Shown here piece by piece: positions 26,689 to 35,613 of a stretch of 64,000 bases of DNA. Source of the stretch: Clavibacter michiganensis (GTDB lineage: Bacteria; Actinomycetota; Actinomycetes; Actinomycetales; Microbacteriaceae). A program made the translations under genes and the position numbers. The notes beneath the pieces are model-generated. The model made no database searches. It was given only the letters and a program-made list of their open reading frames with translations, and was not told where the DNA came from. The stretch lies in assembly GCF_016907085.1 (NCBI RefSeq), contig NZ_JAFBBJ010000001.1:3038001-3102000 (forward strand), given 5' to 3'. Position 1 is the stretch's first letter; each line of letters begins with the position of its first letter.

Positions 26689-28145
26689 CCGACACGACCC
26701 ACGACACGACGCCGCCCACGACCCCCGCGTCCGTCACCCCGGACGAGCGCCGGCCGCCGCGCCTCGCGGAGGTGCCCGCGTTCCAGGACCTCATGGCGCG
26801 CGGCTGGATCACGCCCGACCGCACGCCGACGACCGTGCCCGGCGCGGTCGAGGCCGCGGCCGCGCACCGGGCCCGGCTGAGCGCCGCGATGCCCGGCGTC
26901 ACGATGGCCGTCGTGAGCGGCTACGCGCCGACCCGCAACGACGACTGCCGCTACGCGTTCCGCGCCGACAGCGACTTCGTGTGGCTGACGGGCGTGCAGA
27001 TCGAGGGCGCCGTGCTCGTGATGCACGCGGTGCCGGGCGGCCACGACGCCGTCCTGCACGTGCCCGCGCCCGCCCACCCGGGGGATCCGCGCTTCTTCTC
27101 CGACGCCGACCACGGCGAGCTCTGGGTCGGCCCCGCGCCCGCGCACGCCGACTGGCAGGCCGCGCTCGGCATACCCGTGCGCGACCCAGGCCGCTTGGCG
27201 CGCGACCTCGCCGGCGTCCGCGACGTGCGCCGGGCGGGGGCCGTCACGGGCGTGCCCTCGGCGCTCGCCGACGTGCCGCGGGATCCCGCGCTGGTGGCGG
27301 CGCTCGGCGAGCTGCGCGTGATCAAGAACGCGTGGGAGATCGCGGAGCTGCGTCGTGCGGTCGACGACACCGTCGAGGGCTTCGCGGAGGTCGTGCGGGA
27401 GATCCCGCGGGCGCGCGCGGACGGCGGCGAGCGCTGGCTGCAGGGCACCTTCGACCGTCACGCGCGCACGGTCGGCAACGGCCCGGGCTACGCCACCATC
27501 GTGGGCGGCGGCGGGCACGCGACGACGCTGCACTGGGTGCGCTGCGACGGCCCGCTCCGCGACGGCGAGCTCGTGCTGCTCGACATGGGCGTGGAGGCCA
27601 GGAGCCTGTACACGGCCGACGTCACCCGCACGATCCCCGTCGACGGCGCCTTCACCCCCGAGCAGCGGCTCGTGCACGACGTCGTGGAGCGCGCACACCG
27701 CGCGGGCCTCGACGCCGTCGCGCCCGGACGCCCGCTCGTCGACTTCCACCACGCGTCCATGGAGGTGGTGGCGCAGGGCCTGCACGACATGGGGATCCTG
27801 CCGGTGTCGGTCGACGAGGCGCTCTCGCCCGCCGGGCAGCACCACCGGCGCTGGCTCGTCTGCGGGATCGGCCACCACCTCGGGCTCGACGTGCACGACT
27901 GCTCGGGAGCCGGGGTCGCCGGCTACGACCGCGCGGTCGAGGCGGGCATGGTGCTGACGGTCGAGCCCGGTCTGTACTTCCCGCCCGACGACGGCATGGT
28001 GCCGCCCGAGCTCCGCGGCATCGGCGTGCGGATCGAAGACGATATCGTGGTGACGCAGACGGGGTCCGACGTGCTGTCGGACGCGCTGCCGATCGACGCC
28101 CGGGGCCTGGAGTCCTGGATGCATGAGCAGCGGTCCCCGTCCTGA
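26685..28145 (+). CDS. pepP: Xaa-Pro aminopeptidase, M24B family
   Basis: A 486-residue dimetal aminopeptidase that removes an N-terminal residue preceding proline. The N-terminal creatinase-like domain (about 50-230) contains RYAFRADSDFVWLTG, typical of aminopeptidase P. The catalytic pita-bread domain supplies the metal ligands: two Asp in LLDMGVEARSLYTADVT, His in GIGHHLGLDVHD, Glu in TVEPGLYF and Glu in RIEDDIV. The ATG overlaps the stop of the previous gene. With the iminopeptidase it would completely dismantle Xaa-Hyp/Pro peptides delivered by the importer. Confidence 0.93.
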   Translation: MTDTTHDTTPPTTPASVTPDERRPPRLAEVPAFQDLMARGWITPDRTPTTVPGAVEAAAAHRARLSAAMPGVTMAVVSGYAPTRNDDCRYAFRADSDFVWLTGVQIEGAVLVMHAVPGGHDAVLHVPAPAHPGDPRFFSDADHGELWVGPAPAHADWQAALGIPVRDPGRLARDLAGVRDVRRAGAVTGVPSALADVPRDPALVAALGELRVIKNAWEIAELRRAVDDTVEGFAEVVREIPRARADGGERWLQGTFDRHARTVGNGPGYATIVGGGGHATTLHWVRCDGPLRDGELVLLDMGVEARSLYTADVTRTIPVDGAFTPEQRLVHDVVERAHRAGLDAVAPGRPLVDFHHASMEVVAQGLHDMGILPVSVDEALSPAGQHHRRWLVCGIGHHLGLDVHDCSGAGVAGYDRAVEAGMVLTVEPGLYFPPDDGMVPPELRGIGVRIEDDIVVTQTGSDVLSDALPIDARGLESWMHEQRSPS

Positions 28146-28164
28146 CCCGAGGAGGAGGATCCGC

Positions 28165-28878
28165 ATGAGCCTCTCCGCACTGCGACCCGCACCCCCGCGC
28201 GAGAGCCTGCGCGAGCACGTGCACCAGGCCCTGTCCGCGGCCATCGTGTCCGGCGAGCTGGAACCGGGCACGCTCATCACCGTGCCCACGCTCGCCGTGC
28301 GCTTCGACGTCTCGGCCACGCCCGTCCGCGAGGCGGTGCTCGAGCTGGAGAAGCGCGGGTTCGTGGAGACGGTCCGCAACAAGGGATTCCGCGTCACCGC
28401 CGTGAGCGACGAGGAGCTCGGTCACCTGGTGCAGGTGCGCCAGCTCCTCGAGGCGCCGGCCATGGAGCGGCTCGCCGGGCGGCTGCCCGACGGCGCGCTC
28501 CCGGGCCTCGAGGCGCTCGCCGACCGCATCGAACAGGGCGCGCGCGACGGGGACCTCCGCGCGTACCTCGAGGCCGACCAGGAGTTCCACCTCTCCCTGA
28601 CGCGCATGCTCGGCAACCCCGTGCTCACGGACGCCATCGCCGACCTCCGCTCGCGCACGCGCCTCGTCGGACTCGCGTCGATGAAGGAGAGCGCGATGCT
28701 CGACGCGTCCGCGGCCGAGCACCACGAGCTGCTGCGGGCGCTCGTCGCCGGTGACGGCCCGGGGTCCCACCAGCTGATGGTGCGGCACATCCGCCACGCC
28801 ACCGGGTGGTGGGCGGGACGCGGCGAGGACGAGGCCACGGGCGTCGCGGAACCCGTGCACGCGGATCCCGTCGCCTGA
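28165..28878 (+). CDS. GntR-family regulator, FadR/FCD subfamily, of the hydroxyproline/glycopeptide operons
   Basis: A 237-residue regulator with an N-terminal winged HTH (about 10-80: VSATPVREAVLELEKRGFVE) and an FCD domain whose metal-ligand pattern is visible (DQEFHLSL, GNPVL, EHHELL, VRHIRHA). I choose ATG 28165, which has GAGGAGGA a few bases upstream and lies 19 bp after the peptidase stop. The longer frame starting at 28123 overlaps the peptidase and has no ribosome site. It is the last gene of the uptake operon and faces the promoter of the catabolic operon. The 12-mer GTGACATATTAC in front of both operons is its probable operator, giving coordinated control and autoregulation. The inducer may be hydroxyproline or a pathway intermediate (inference). 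Confidence 0.9.
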   Translation: MSLSALRPAPPRESLREHVHQALSAAIVSGELEPGTLITVPTLAVRFDVSATPVREAVLELEKRGFVETVRNKGFRVTAVSDEELGHLVQVRQLLEAPAMERLAGRLPDGALPGLEALADRIEQGARDGDLRAYLEADQEFHLSLTRMLGNPVLTDAIADLRSRTRLVGLASMKESAMLDASAAEHHELLRALVAGDGPGSHQLMVRHIRHATGWWAGRGEDEATGVAEPVHADPVA

Positions 28879-28918
28879 TCCGCCCAACGCGGGCCGGGCT
28901 TCCCCTCCCGCACGATGT

Positions 28919-28936
28919 GTGACATATTACTGTCAC
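28919..28936. promoter_or_regulatory. operator GTGACATATTACTGTCAC upstream of the hydroxyproline catabolic operon
   Basis: An 18-bp element with perfect six-base arms (GTGACA and TGTCAC) around TATTAC. Its first 12 bases are the exact reverse complement of the site at 17761-17772. TATTAC or CATATT within it are -10-like hexamers, so the operator probably overlaps the core promoter, as at the other site. It sits 56 bp before the first catabolic gene and 40 bp after the regulator gene. Confidence 0.7.
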
Positions 28937-28991
28937 CGCCGACCGCCACTCCGCCTCCCGAGGCGCATCCACCCGTGAGAGCAGGGACACC

Positions 28992-30206
28992 ATGACGCGT
29001 CACGTGGTCGTCGTCGGCGGGGGCATCGTGGGCGCGGCGTGCGCCCGCTCGCTCGCCCGGGCGGGGATCCGCGTCACGGTCGTCGAGCGCGCCGCGGTCG
29101 CCTCCGGCACGAGCGCGCAGGGCGAGGGCAACATCCTCGTCTCCGACAAGGGCCCGGGCGCGGAGCTCGAGCTCGCGCAGCTGGCCGCCCGCCGCTGGCC
29201 CGAGGTCGCCGCGGAGCTCGCGGACGAGCTGGGCGACGCGCTGCCCTCCATCGAGTACGAGCCCAAGGGCGGGCTCGTCGTGACGACCACGGACGAGGGC
29301 GCGGATCCGCTCCTCGCCTTCGCCGCCAACCAGCGCTCCGCGGGCGTCGACGCGATCCCCGTCGACGTGCGCCGGGCGCTCGAGCTCGAGCCGTGGCTGA
29401 ACCCGGCGATCACCGCGGCCGTGCACTACCCCGAGGACGCGCAGGTGCAGCCCGCCATCGCGACCGAGGCCCTCGCCGCGTCGGCCCGGCGGGCAGGCGC
29501 GGTCGTGCGGACGGGCGTCGAGGTGACCGGCCCGATCCTCGACGCGCACGGCGCTCTCCGCGGCGTGCGCACGAGCGCGGGCGACATCGCGGCGGACGAC
29601 GTGCTGATCGCCGCCGGCCCGTGGTCGGGCGAGGTGGCGCGCGCCCTCGGCGTCGAGCTGCCGGTGCTGCCGCGGCGCGGCGTCGTGCTCGTCACGACGC
29701 GCATGCCGCACCGCATCCGGCACAAGGTCTACGACGGCGACTACGTGGGCGCGGTCGGATCCGGCGACGGCGCGCTGCAGACCTCGGGCGTCGTGGAGTC
29801 GACGCCGTCGGGGACCGTGCTCATCGGATCCAGCCGCGAGCGCGTGGGCTTCGACGCCTCGCTGCGCGTGGCCGTGCTCGAGGAGCTCGCCGCGAAGGCC
29901 GTGCGGCTCTTCCCCTTCCTCGTGGAGGCGAACGCGATGCGCTCGTACGGCGGCTTCCGCCCGTACCTGCCCGACCACCTGCCCGTCGTCGGACCGGATC
30001 CGCGGCTGCCCGGCCTCTGGCACGCGAGCGGGCACGAGGGTGCCGGCATCGGGCTGTCGATCGCGACGGCCGACCTCATCGCCGCGCAGATGACGGGCGA
30101 GGCGACCCCGCTCGACGTGCGGCCCTTCTCCGTGGCGCGCGCCTCGCTCGGGCTGCGCATGCCCGACGCCGCGATGCCGACCGACGCCGCCGGGGTGCGC
30201 GCGTGA
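28992..30206 (+). CDS. FAD-dependent D-hydroxyproline dehydrogenase, DAO-type catalytic subunit
   Basis: A 404-residue flavoprotein of the DAO (D-amino-acid oxidase/sarcosine oxidase) superfamily. The ADP-binding motif VVVGGGIVGAACA is at the N-terminus, and the C-terminal FAD-binding segment is RPYLPDHLPVVG then HASGHEGAGIGLS. In hydroxyproline degraders this subunit oxidises cis-4-hydroxy-D-proline to 1-pyrroline-4-hydroxy-2-carboxylate. The start is ATG 28992 after AGGGA. The stop overlaps the GTG of the [2Fe-2S] subunit. The three consecutive genes resemble the LhpB/E/F or HcnABC-like heterotrimer. Substrate is inferred from the complete pathway around it. Confidence 0.9.
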   Translation: MTRHVVVVGGGIVGAACARSLARAGIRVTVVERAAVASGTSAQGEGNILVSDKGPGAELELAQLAARRWPEVAAELADELGDALPSIEYEPKGGLVVTTTDEGADPLLAFAANQRSAGVDAIPVDVRRALELEPWLNPAITAAVHYPEDAQVQPAIATEALAASARRAGAVVRTGVEVTGPILDAHGALRGVRTSAGDIAADDVLIAAGPWSGEVARALGVELPVLPRRGVVLVTTRMPHRIRHKVYDGDYVGAVGSGDGALQTSGVVESTPSGTVLIGSSRERVGFDASLRVAVLEELAAKAVRLFPFLVEANAMRSYGGFRPYLPDHLPVVGPDPRLPGLWHASGHEGAGIGLSIATADLIAAQMTGEATPLDVRPFSVARASLGLRMPDAAMPTDAAGVRA

Positions 30207-30553
30207 CGCCGCGGCGCGTGGATCCGGCGCGGGACCCGATCCGCCCGGAGCCGGCCGCGGCCGTGCGCTTCACCGTGGACGGGGATCCCGTCGAGGGCGT
30301 CCGCGGCCAGACCATCGCGGGCGCCCTGCTCGCCTCCGGCACGCTCGCCTGGCGCACGACCGCGAGCGCGGGCCGTCCGCGGGGCGTCTTCTGCGGGATC
30401 GGCGTGTGCTTCGACTGCACCGTCACCGTGAACGGTCTGCCCGACGTGCGCGCCTGCCAGCGCCGCGCCGTCGAGGGCGACGTGGTGGAGACCGGGCCGG
30501 GTGCGACCGTGCCCGACGCCGGATCGGCCGAGCGCGCGGGGGAGGCGTCGTGA
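30203..30553 (+). CDS. [2Fe-2S] ferredoxin-like subunit of the D-hydroxyproline dehydrogenase
   Basis: A 116-residue protein of the HcnA/SoxA-N-terminal-like ferredoxin family. Cluster ligands are visible as Cys64, Cys69, Cys72 and Cys85 (CGIGVCFDC then ACQR), the plant-type spacing. It carries electrons between the two flavin subunits. GTG start in the stop of the previous gene, and its own TGA overlaps the GTG of the next, so the three subunits are made stoichiometrically. Confidence 0.9.
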   Translation: MTPRRVDPARDPIRPEPAAAVRFTVDGDPVEGVRGQTIAGALLASGTLAWRTTASAGRPRGVFCGIGVCFDCTVTVNGLPDVRACQRRAVEGDVVETGPGATVPDAGSAERAGEAS

Positions 30554-32154
30554 GCGCCGCGGACGACCGGCGCCACGTCGTCGTCGTCGGCGCGGGCCCG
30601 GCCGGGCTCGCCGCCGCGGTCGCCGCGCGCGGACGCGGGGCGCGGGTCACGCTGCTCGACGCGACCGACGAGCTGGGCGGCCAGTACTGGCGGCACCTGC
30701 CGGAGTCGCGGCCGGCGGCGCGCGAGCGCATCCTGCACCACGGCTGGGACGCGTTCACCGCGCTCCGTTCCCGGCTCGCCGCCGACGACGGCTGCGCGAT
30801 CGTGACGGGCGCGCAGGTGTGGGCGATCGAGCGGCCGGCGCCGGACGCGAGCGCCGCCGCGGACACCGCCGATGCCGCCGCCGCGCCGCCCGCCGCCGTC
30901 GTCCACGTGCTCGTCGGCCAGGTCGACGGATCCCGCCGCGAGCCCCTGACTCTCCGCCCGGACGCGCTCGTGCTCGCGACCGGCGCGCAGGACCGCACGC
31001 TGCCCTTCCCCGGCTGGGACCTGCCGGGCGTCTTCACCGCGGGCGCCGCGCAGGCCCTCGCGAAGGGCGAGCGCGTGCGCGTCGGCGACCGCGTGATCGT
31101 CGCGGGCGCCGGCCCCTTCCTCCTGCCCGTCGCGGTGTCGCTCGTGCAGGCGGGGGCGCGCGTGGTCGGGATCCACGAGGCCGCGCGCGTGCCGGGGCTC
31201 GCCCGCGGCTGGCTGCGGCGTCCGGCGGGCCTCGCCCGTGCGCCGCACAAGGCCGCCGAGCTCGCCGGGTACGTCTCCGTGCTGGCGCGCGAGCGCATCG
31301 GCTACACGACCGGCAGCGCGGTCGTCGCCGCGCACGGCACCGACCGCGTCGAGGCCGTGACCGTGCAGCGCCTCGACGCGTCGTGGGCGCCGATCCCGGG
31401 CACCGAGCGGCGGATCGCCGTGGACGCCGTGTGCGTCGGCCACGGCTTCACTCCCCGGCTCGAGCTGCCGATCGCCGCGGGCTGCCGCATCGGCGCCGAC
31501 CGCTTCGTCGAGGTCGACGCGGACCAGGGCGCCGGACCCGCTGGCGTCTTCGCCGCGGGCGAGATCACCGGCATCGGGGGAGTGGACCAGGCGCTCGCGG
31601 AGGGCGAGGTCGCCGGGCACTGCGCGGCGGGCGGATCCCCGACCGACGCCACGATCGCCCCCGCCGTCCGCCGCCGGGCCGTCGCGCACGACGTGGCCGG
31701 GCGCATCGAGGCCGCGCACGGGATCCGCCCCGGCTGGACCGGCTGGCTCCGCGACGACACGCTCGCCTGCCGCTGCGAGGAGGTGCCCGTCGGGCGTCTG
31801 CGCGCGACCGCCCGCGCCGCCGCATCCACCGACCTCCGCTCCATGAAGCTCGCGACGCGCGCCGGCCTCGGCATCTGCCAGGGTCGCGTCTGCGGGCGGA
31901 CCGTCGAGCAGCTGCTCGCGGCGGAGGCGCCGGCGTGCGGAGCCGCACCCGCCGCACCGGCCGGCCCCGGATCCGACCGCCGTCCCATCGCCTCGCCCGT
32001 GCGCCTCGGCGAGCTCGCCGCCGCCTACGAGCGCCGGGACGCCGGACCCCCGTCCCTCGCCGCGGCCGCGCCCGGCGCCGACGACCCGCGCGAGCACGCG
32101 CCCCCGACCACCCCCGCACCCCTGAGCACCACCGACCGGAAGGACCTGCCATGA
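30550..32154 (+). CDS. NAD(P)/FAD-dependent oxidoreductase subunit with C-terminal [2Fe-2S] domain
   Basis: A 534-residue flavoprotein of the HcnB/opine-oxidase A type. The FAD-binding motif VVVGAGPAGLAAA is near residue 10, the second dinucleotide motif VIVAGAGPFLLPVA is near residue 185, and the FAEGEITG-like motif is VFAAGEITGIGG. A BFD-like [2Fe-2S] region follows, with CRCEEV near residue 410 and GICQGRVCG near 440. The last 80 residues are Ala/Pro-rich and probably disordered. A low-complexity Ala insertion lies around residues 98-115. It is the third subunit of the amino-acid dehydrogenase, passing electrons toward the respiratory chain. Confidence 0.88.
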   Translation: MSAADDRRHVVVVGAGPAGLAAAVAARGRGARVTLLDATDELGGQYWRHLPESRPAARERILHHGWDAFTALRSRLAADDGCAIVTGAQVWAIERPAPDASAAADTADAAAAPPAAVVHVLVGQVDGSRREPLTLRPDALVLATGAQDRTLPFPGWDLPGVFTAGAAQALAKGERVRVGDRVIVAGAGPFLLPVAVSLVQAGARVVGIHEAARVPGLARGWLRRPAGLARAPHKAAELAGYVSVLARERIGYTTGSAVVAAHGTDRVEAVTVQRLDASWAPIPGTERRIAVDAVCVGHGFTPRLELPIAAGCRIGADRFVEVDADQGAGPAGVFAAGEITGIGGVDQALAEGEVAGHCAAGGSPTDATIAPAVRRRAVAHDVAGRIEAAHGIRPGWTGWLRDDTLACRCEEVPVGRLRATARAAASTDLRSMKLATRAGLGICQGRVCGRTVEQLLAAEAPACGAAPAAPAGPGSDRRPIASPVRLGELAAAYERRDAGPPSLAAAAPGADDPREHAPPTTPAPLSTTDRKDLP

Positions 32155-33068
32155 CCGCACCCGCCCTGGACCTCGGAGGCGTCGTCGTCGCCACCACGCT
32201 GCCGTTCCGCGAGGACGCGTCGGCCCCCGCCGGCCTCGCCGTCGACTACGACGCGTACGCCGCCCACTGCGACTGGCTCATGGCGAACGGCTGCCGCGGC
32301 GTCGGCCCGAACGGATCCCTCGGCGAGTACTCCTCGCTCACCGACGAGGAGCGCCGCAAGGTCGTGCAGGTCGCGGTCGAGACCGTGGGCGACCGCGGGA
32401 TCGTCGTCGCCGGGGTGCACGGCGTCGGCTGGCACCAGGCCAAGAAGTGGGCCGAGATCGCGGCCGAGGACGGCGCCGACGGCGTGCTGCTCCTCCCGCC
32501 CACCATCTACCGGGCGAGCGACGACGAGGTCGTCGAGCACTACGCGCGCGTCGACGAGGTGGGCCTGCCGATCATGGCCTACAACAACCCGTTCGACACC
32601 AAGGTCGACCTCACGCCGCAGCTCCTCCAGCGCCTCGACGCGCTCGAGAACGTCGTGGCGATCAAGGAGTTCTCGGGCGACATCCGGCGCGTGACGGAGA
32701 TCCAGGACCTCACGGGCCTCGACGTCATCGCGGGCGCCGACGACCTGCTGCTCGAGTCGCTCATCATGGGCGCCGTCGGCTGGTTCGCCGGCTACCCGAA
32801 CGCGTTCCCCCGCGAGGCCGTCGAGCTGTACGGGCTCGCGACCAGCGGCCGCATCGAGGAGGCGAAGGCGCTGTACCAGCACCTCGTGCCCGTGTTCCGC
32901 TGGGACTCGCGCACCGAGTTCGTGCAGGCCATCAAGCTGTCGATCGACGTGGCCGGCGAGAGCACGGGCGGCCCGACGCGTCCGCCGCGCGCGCCGCTGC
33001 CCGCCGCCGTCGCGGAGCAGGTCACGCGCGACACGCGCCGCGCGCTCGACCACCTCGCCGGGCGATGA
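32151..33068 (+). CDS. 1-pyrroline-4-hydroxy-2-carboxylate deaminase (DHDPS family)
   Basis: A 305-residue class I aldolase-fold enzyme of the dihydrodipicolinate synthase superfamily. The Schiff-base Lys172 is in VVAIKEFSGD and the catalytic Tyr144 is in MAYNNPF. The substrate-carboxylate motif is GPNGSLGEYSSLT, in place of GTTGE. The LhpC/PyrH group converts 1-pyrroline-4-hydroxy-2-carboxylate to 2-oxoglutarate semialdehyde plus ammonia. Assignment as this deaminase rather than a lysine-pathway enzyme rests on the neighbours: a D-amino-acid dehydrogenase upstream, an epimerase and a semialdehyde dehydrogenase downstream. ATG overlaps the preceding stop. Confidence 0.9.
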   Translation: MTAPALDLGGVVVATTLPFREDASAPAGLAVDYDAYAAHCDWLMANGCRGVGPNGSLGEYSSLTDEERRKVVQVAVETVGDRGIVVAGVHGVGWHQAKKWAEIAAEDGADGVLLLPPTIYRASDDEVVEHYARVDEVGLPIMAYNNPFDTKVDLTPQLLQRLDALENVVAIKEFSGDIRRVTEIQDLTGLDVIAGADDLLLESLIMGAVGWFAGYPNAFPREAVELYGLATSGRIEEAKALYQHLVPVFRWDSRTEFVQAIKLSIDVAGESTGGPTRPPRAPLPAAVAEQVTRDTRRALDHLAGR

Positions 33069-33075
33069 TCGACGG

Positions 33076-34077
33076 ATGAGGTCCTCCCGCGTCTTCCACG
33101 CCGTCGACTCGCACACCGAGGGCATGCCGACCCGCGTCGTCACGAGCGGCTTCGGCGTGATCCCCGGCTCCACCATGAACGAGCGCCGCCTGCACCTGAT
33201 CGAGCACCTCGACCACCTGCGGCTCCTGCTCATGACGGAGCCGCGCGGCCACGCGGCGATGAGCGGCGCGATCCTGCAGCCGCCCACGCGCGACGACTGC
33301 GACTGGGGCGTCCTCTACATCGAGGTGTCCGGCTGCCTGCCGATGTGCGGGCACGGCACCATCGGCGTCGCGACCGTGCTCGTGGAGACCGGGCTCGTCG
33401 AGGTGCAGGAGCCGGTCACCACGATCCGGCTCGACACCCCGGCCGGCCTCGTGATCGCGCGCGTCGACGTGGAGGACGGCCGGGCCGCCTCGGTCACGAT
33501 CGAGAACGTCCCCTCCTACGTGGAGCGGCTCGACGCCTCCATCGAGGTCCCCGGCTACGGCACCGTGCCCTACAACCTCGCGTTCGGCGGCAACTTCTAC
33601 GCGGTCGTCGAGCTCGACGCGCTGGGGCTGCCCTTCGACCGGGGACGACAGCAGGAGATCCTCCAGGCCGGGCTCGCGATCATGGGCGCCATCAACGACC
33701 AGGACGCGCCGTCGCACCCGGAGATCTCCGGGGTCGACCACTGCCACCACGTGGAGTTCCTCGCGCCGGGATCCGACGCGCGGCTCTCGCGGCACGCCAT
33801 GGCGATCCACCCCGGCTGGTTCGACCGCTCGCCGTGCGGCACCGGCACGTCCGCGCGCATGGCCGAGCTGTGGGCGCGCGGCGAGCTGGCGGTGGGCGAC
33901 GACTTCGTCAACGAGTCGTTCATCGGCAGCCGCTTCACCGGCCGGATCCTGCGCGAGACCACCGTCGCCGGCCGGCCCGCGATCGTCCCCGCCATCACCG
34001 GGCGCGCGTGGATCACCGGCATGGGACAGTACCTGCTGGATCCCACCGACCCGTTCCCGAGCGGCTTCCGGTTCTGA
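33076..34077 (+). CDS. 4-hydroxyproline 2-epimerase (proline racemase family)
   Basis: A 333-residue proline-racemase-family enzyme. Both catalytic Cys residues are present, Cys91 in PMCGHGTIG and Cys254 in SPCGTGTSA, which marks racemase/epimerase activity rather than the trans-3-hydroxyproline dehydratases that lack the first Cys. In this pathway it turns trans-4-hydroxy-L-proline into cis-4-hydroxy-D-proline. Other motifs are DSHTEGMPTRVV at the N-terminus and a GRAWITGMGQ-like C-terminus. It begins seven bases after the deaminase stop. Proline racemase proper is an alternative, but the pathway context is strong. Confidence 0.92.
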   Translation: MRSSRVFHAVDSHTEGMPTRVVTSGFGVIPGSTMNERRLHLIEHLDHLRLLLMTEPRGHAAMSGAILQPPTRDDCDWGVLYIEVSGCLPMCGHGTIGVATVLVETGLVEVQEPVTTIRLDTPAGLVIARVDVEDGRAASVTIENVPSYVERLDASIEVPGYGTVPYNLAFGGNFYAVVELDALGLPFDRGRQQEILQAGLAIMGAINDQDAPSHPEISGVDHCHHVEFLAPGSDARLSRHAMAIHPGWFDRSPCGTGTSARMAELWARGELAVGDDFVNESFIGSRFTGRILRETTVAGRPAIVPAITGRAWITGMGQYLLDPTDPFPSGFRF

Positions 34078-34103
34078 ACCGCGAGCCCCCACCGAGGAGA
34101 GAC

Positions 34104-35603
34104 ATGACCCCGCACGAGACCGACACGACCACCGACCCGTCCGTGGAGGCGACCGTGGACGCCGTCGCCGCGCGCGCCGCCCGCGCCGCCGCGCCCCTCG
34201 CAGCCCTGGCGCCCGCGGCCCGCGCCCGCGCGCTCGAGGCCGTCGCCGACGCGCTGGAGGCGATCCGTCCCGAGCTGCTGCCCGTCGCCGAGCGGGAGAC
34301 CGCGCTCGCGCCCGGCCGCCTCGCCGGCGAGCTGACGCGCACGACCGTGCAGCTGCGGATCCTCGCGGCCGCCGTGCGCGACGGCCGCTACCTCGACGCG
34401 CGCATCGACCACGCCGATCCCGACGCGGCTCCCGCCCCGCGCCCCGACATCCGCCGGTACCTCGTGCCCGTCGGCCCGGTCCTCAACTTCGCGGCGTCGA
34501 ACTTCCCGTTCGCGTTCTCCGTCGCAGGCGGCGACACCGCGTCGGCGCTCGCGGTCGGCTGCCCGGTGGTCGCGAAGGCGCACCCGGGGCACCCCGAGCT
34601 GTCGCGCCTCGTCGCGGCGGCCGCGTCCGCCGCGCTCGTCGAGGCCGGCCTGCCCGAGGGCACGCTGCAGCTCATCGAGGGCGAGGAGGCGGGGCTCGCC
34701 ATGCTGCGCGACCCGCGCATCCGCGCCGCCACCTTCACGGGATCGCTCCGCGCCGGCCGCTTCCTCGCCGACGTCGCCGCCGCCCGCCCCGACCCGATCC
34801 CGTTCTTCGGCGAGCTCGGCAGCGTCAACCCCGTCGTCATCACCGAGCGCGCCGCCGCCGAGCGCGGGGAGGACATCGCGTCCGCCCTCGTCGCGAGCGC
34901 CGCCGGATCCGCCGGGCAGCTCTGCACCGCGCCCGGCATCGTGCTGATCCCCGCGGGCCACGGCCTCGACGCCGTGCTCGCGGAGGAGGCCGGTGCCGTC
35001 GCCCCGCACGGCATGCTCAACCAGAGGATCGCCGAGGGCTACGCGGGCGGCCGCGCCGCCGCCATCGCGGTCGACGGCGTGCGGCTCGTCGCGGAGGGCC
35101 GCGCGCCCGCCGCCGAGGACGGATCCGTGACCCCCACCATCGCCGCCGTGTCGCTCACGGACTTCGAGGCTGCGGAGGACGTGCTCCGCCACGAGGTGTT
35201 CGGCCCGTTCGCGCTCCTGGTCGAGTACCCCGCGGGCACCGACCTCGCCGCCCTCGCGGCCCGCACCTTCCCGGGCGAGCTGACCGCGAGCGTCCACCTC
35301 GGCGAGGGCGAGGCCGATGCGGCCGCGGCCGAGCTGATCCGCGTGCTCGCCGCCCGCGCCGGCCGCGTGCTCGTCGACGCCTGGCCCACGGGCGTCTCCG
35401 TCACCGACGCGCAGCAGCACGGCGGACCCTGGCCCGCCACCACCCTCGACCGCGGCACGAGCGTCGGCACCGCGTCGCTCGACCGGCTGCTCCGCGGCGT
35501 CGCGTTCCAGGGCGTCCCGGACGCGCTGCTGCCCGAGCCGCTGCGCACCGCGAACCCGTGGGGCGTGCCCCAGCGGGTGAGCGCGCGCGGCGCCCGCGCC
35601 TGA
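34104..35603 (+). CDS. 2-oxoglutarate-semialdehyde dehydrogenase (ALDH superfamily)
   Basis: A 499-residue NAD(P)-dependent aldehyde dehydrogenase of the KGSADH type. Catalytic Glu237 is in FFGELGSVNP and catalytic Cys274 in GQLCTAPG. Cofactor-binding segments are FAASNFPFAFSVAGGD, KAHPGHPE and TFTGS. The C-terminal QQHGGPWPATT is characteristic of the 2-oxoglutarate-semialdehyde group. It converts the semialdehyde to 2-oxoglutarate, delivering hydroxyproline carbon to the TCA cycle. ATG follows GAGGAGAG. Last gene of the operon; a strong hairpin starts 11 bp after the stop. Confidence 0.92.
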   Translation: MTPHETDTTTDPSVEATVDAVAARAARAAAPLAALAPAARARALEAVADALEAIRPELLPVAERETALAPGRLAGELTRTTVQLRILAAAVRDGRYLDARIDHADPDAAPAPRPDIRRYLVPVGPVLNFAASNFPFAFSVAGGDTASALAVGCPVVAKAHPGHPELSRLVAAAASAALVEAGLPEGTLQLIEGEEAGLAMLRDPRIRAATFTGSLRAGRFLADVAAARPDPIPFFGELGSVNPVVITERAAAERGEDIASALVASAAGSAGQLCTAPGIVLIPAGHGLDAVLAEEAGAVAPHGMLNQRIAEGYAGGRAAAIAVDGVRLVAEGRAPAAEDGSVTPTIAAVSLTDFEAAEDVLRHEVFGPFALLVEYPAGTDLAALAARTFPGELTASVHLGEGEADAAAAELIRVLAARAGRVLVDAWPTGVSVTDAQQHGGPWPATTLDRGTSVGTASLDRLLRGVAFQGVPDALLPEPLRTANPWGVPQRVSARGARA

Positions 35604-35613
35604 CGCGCGACAC

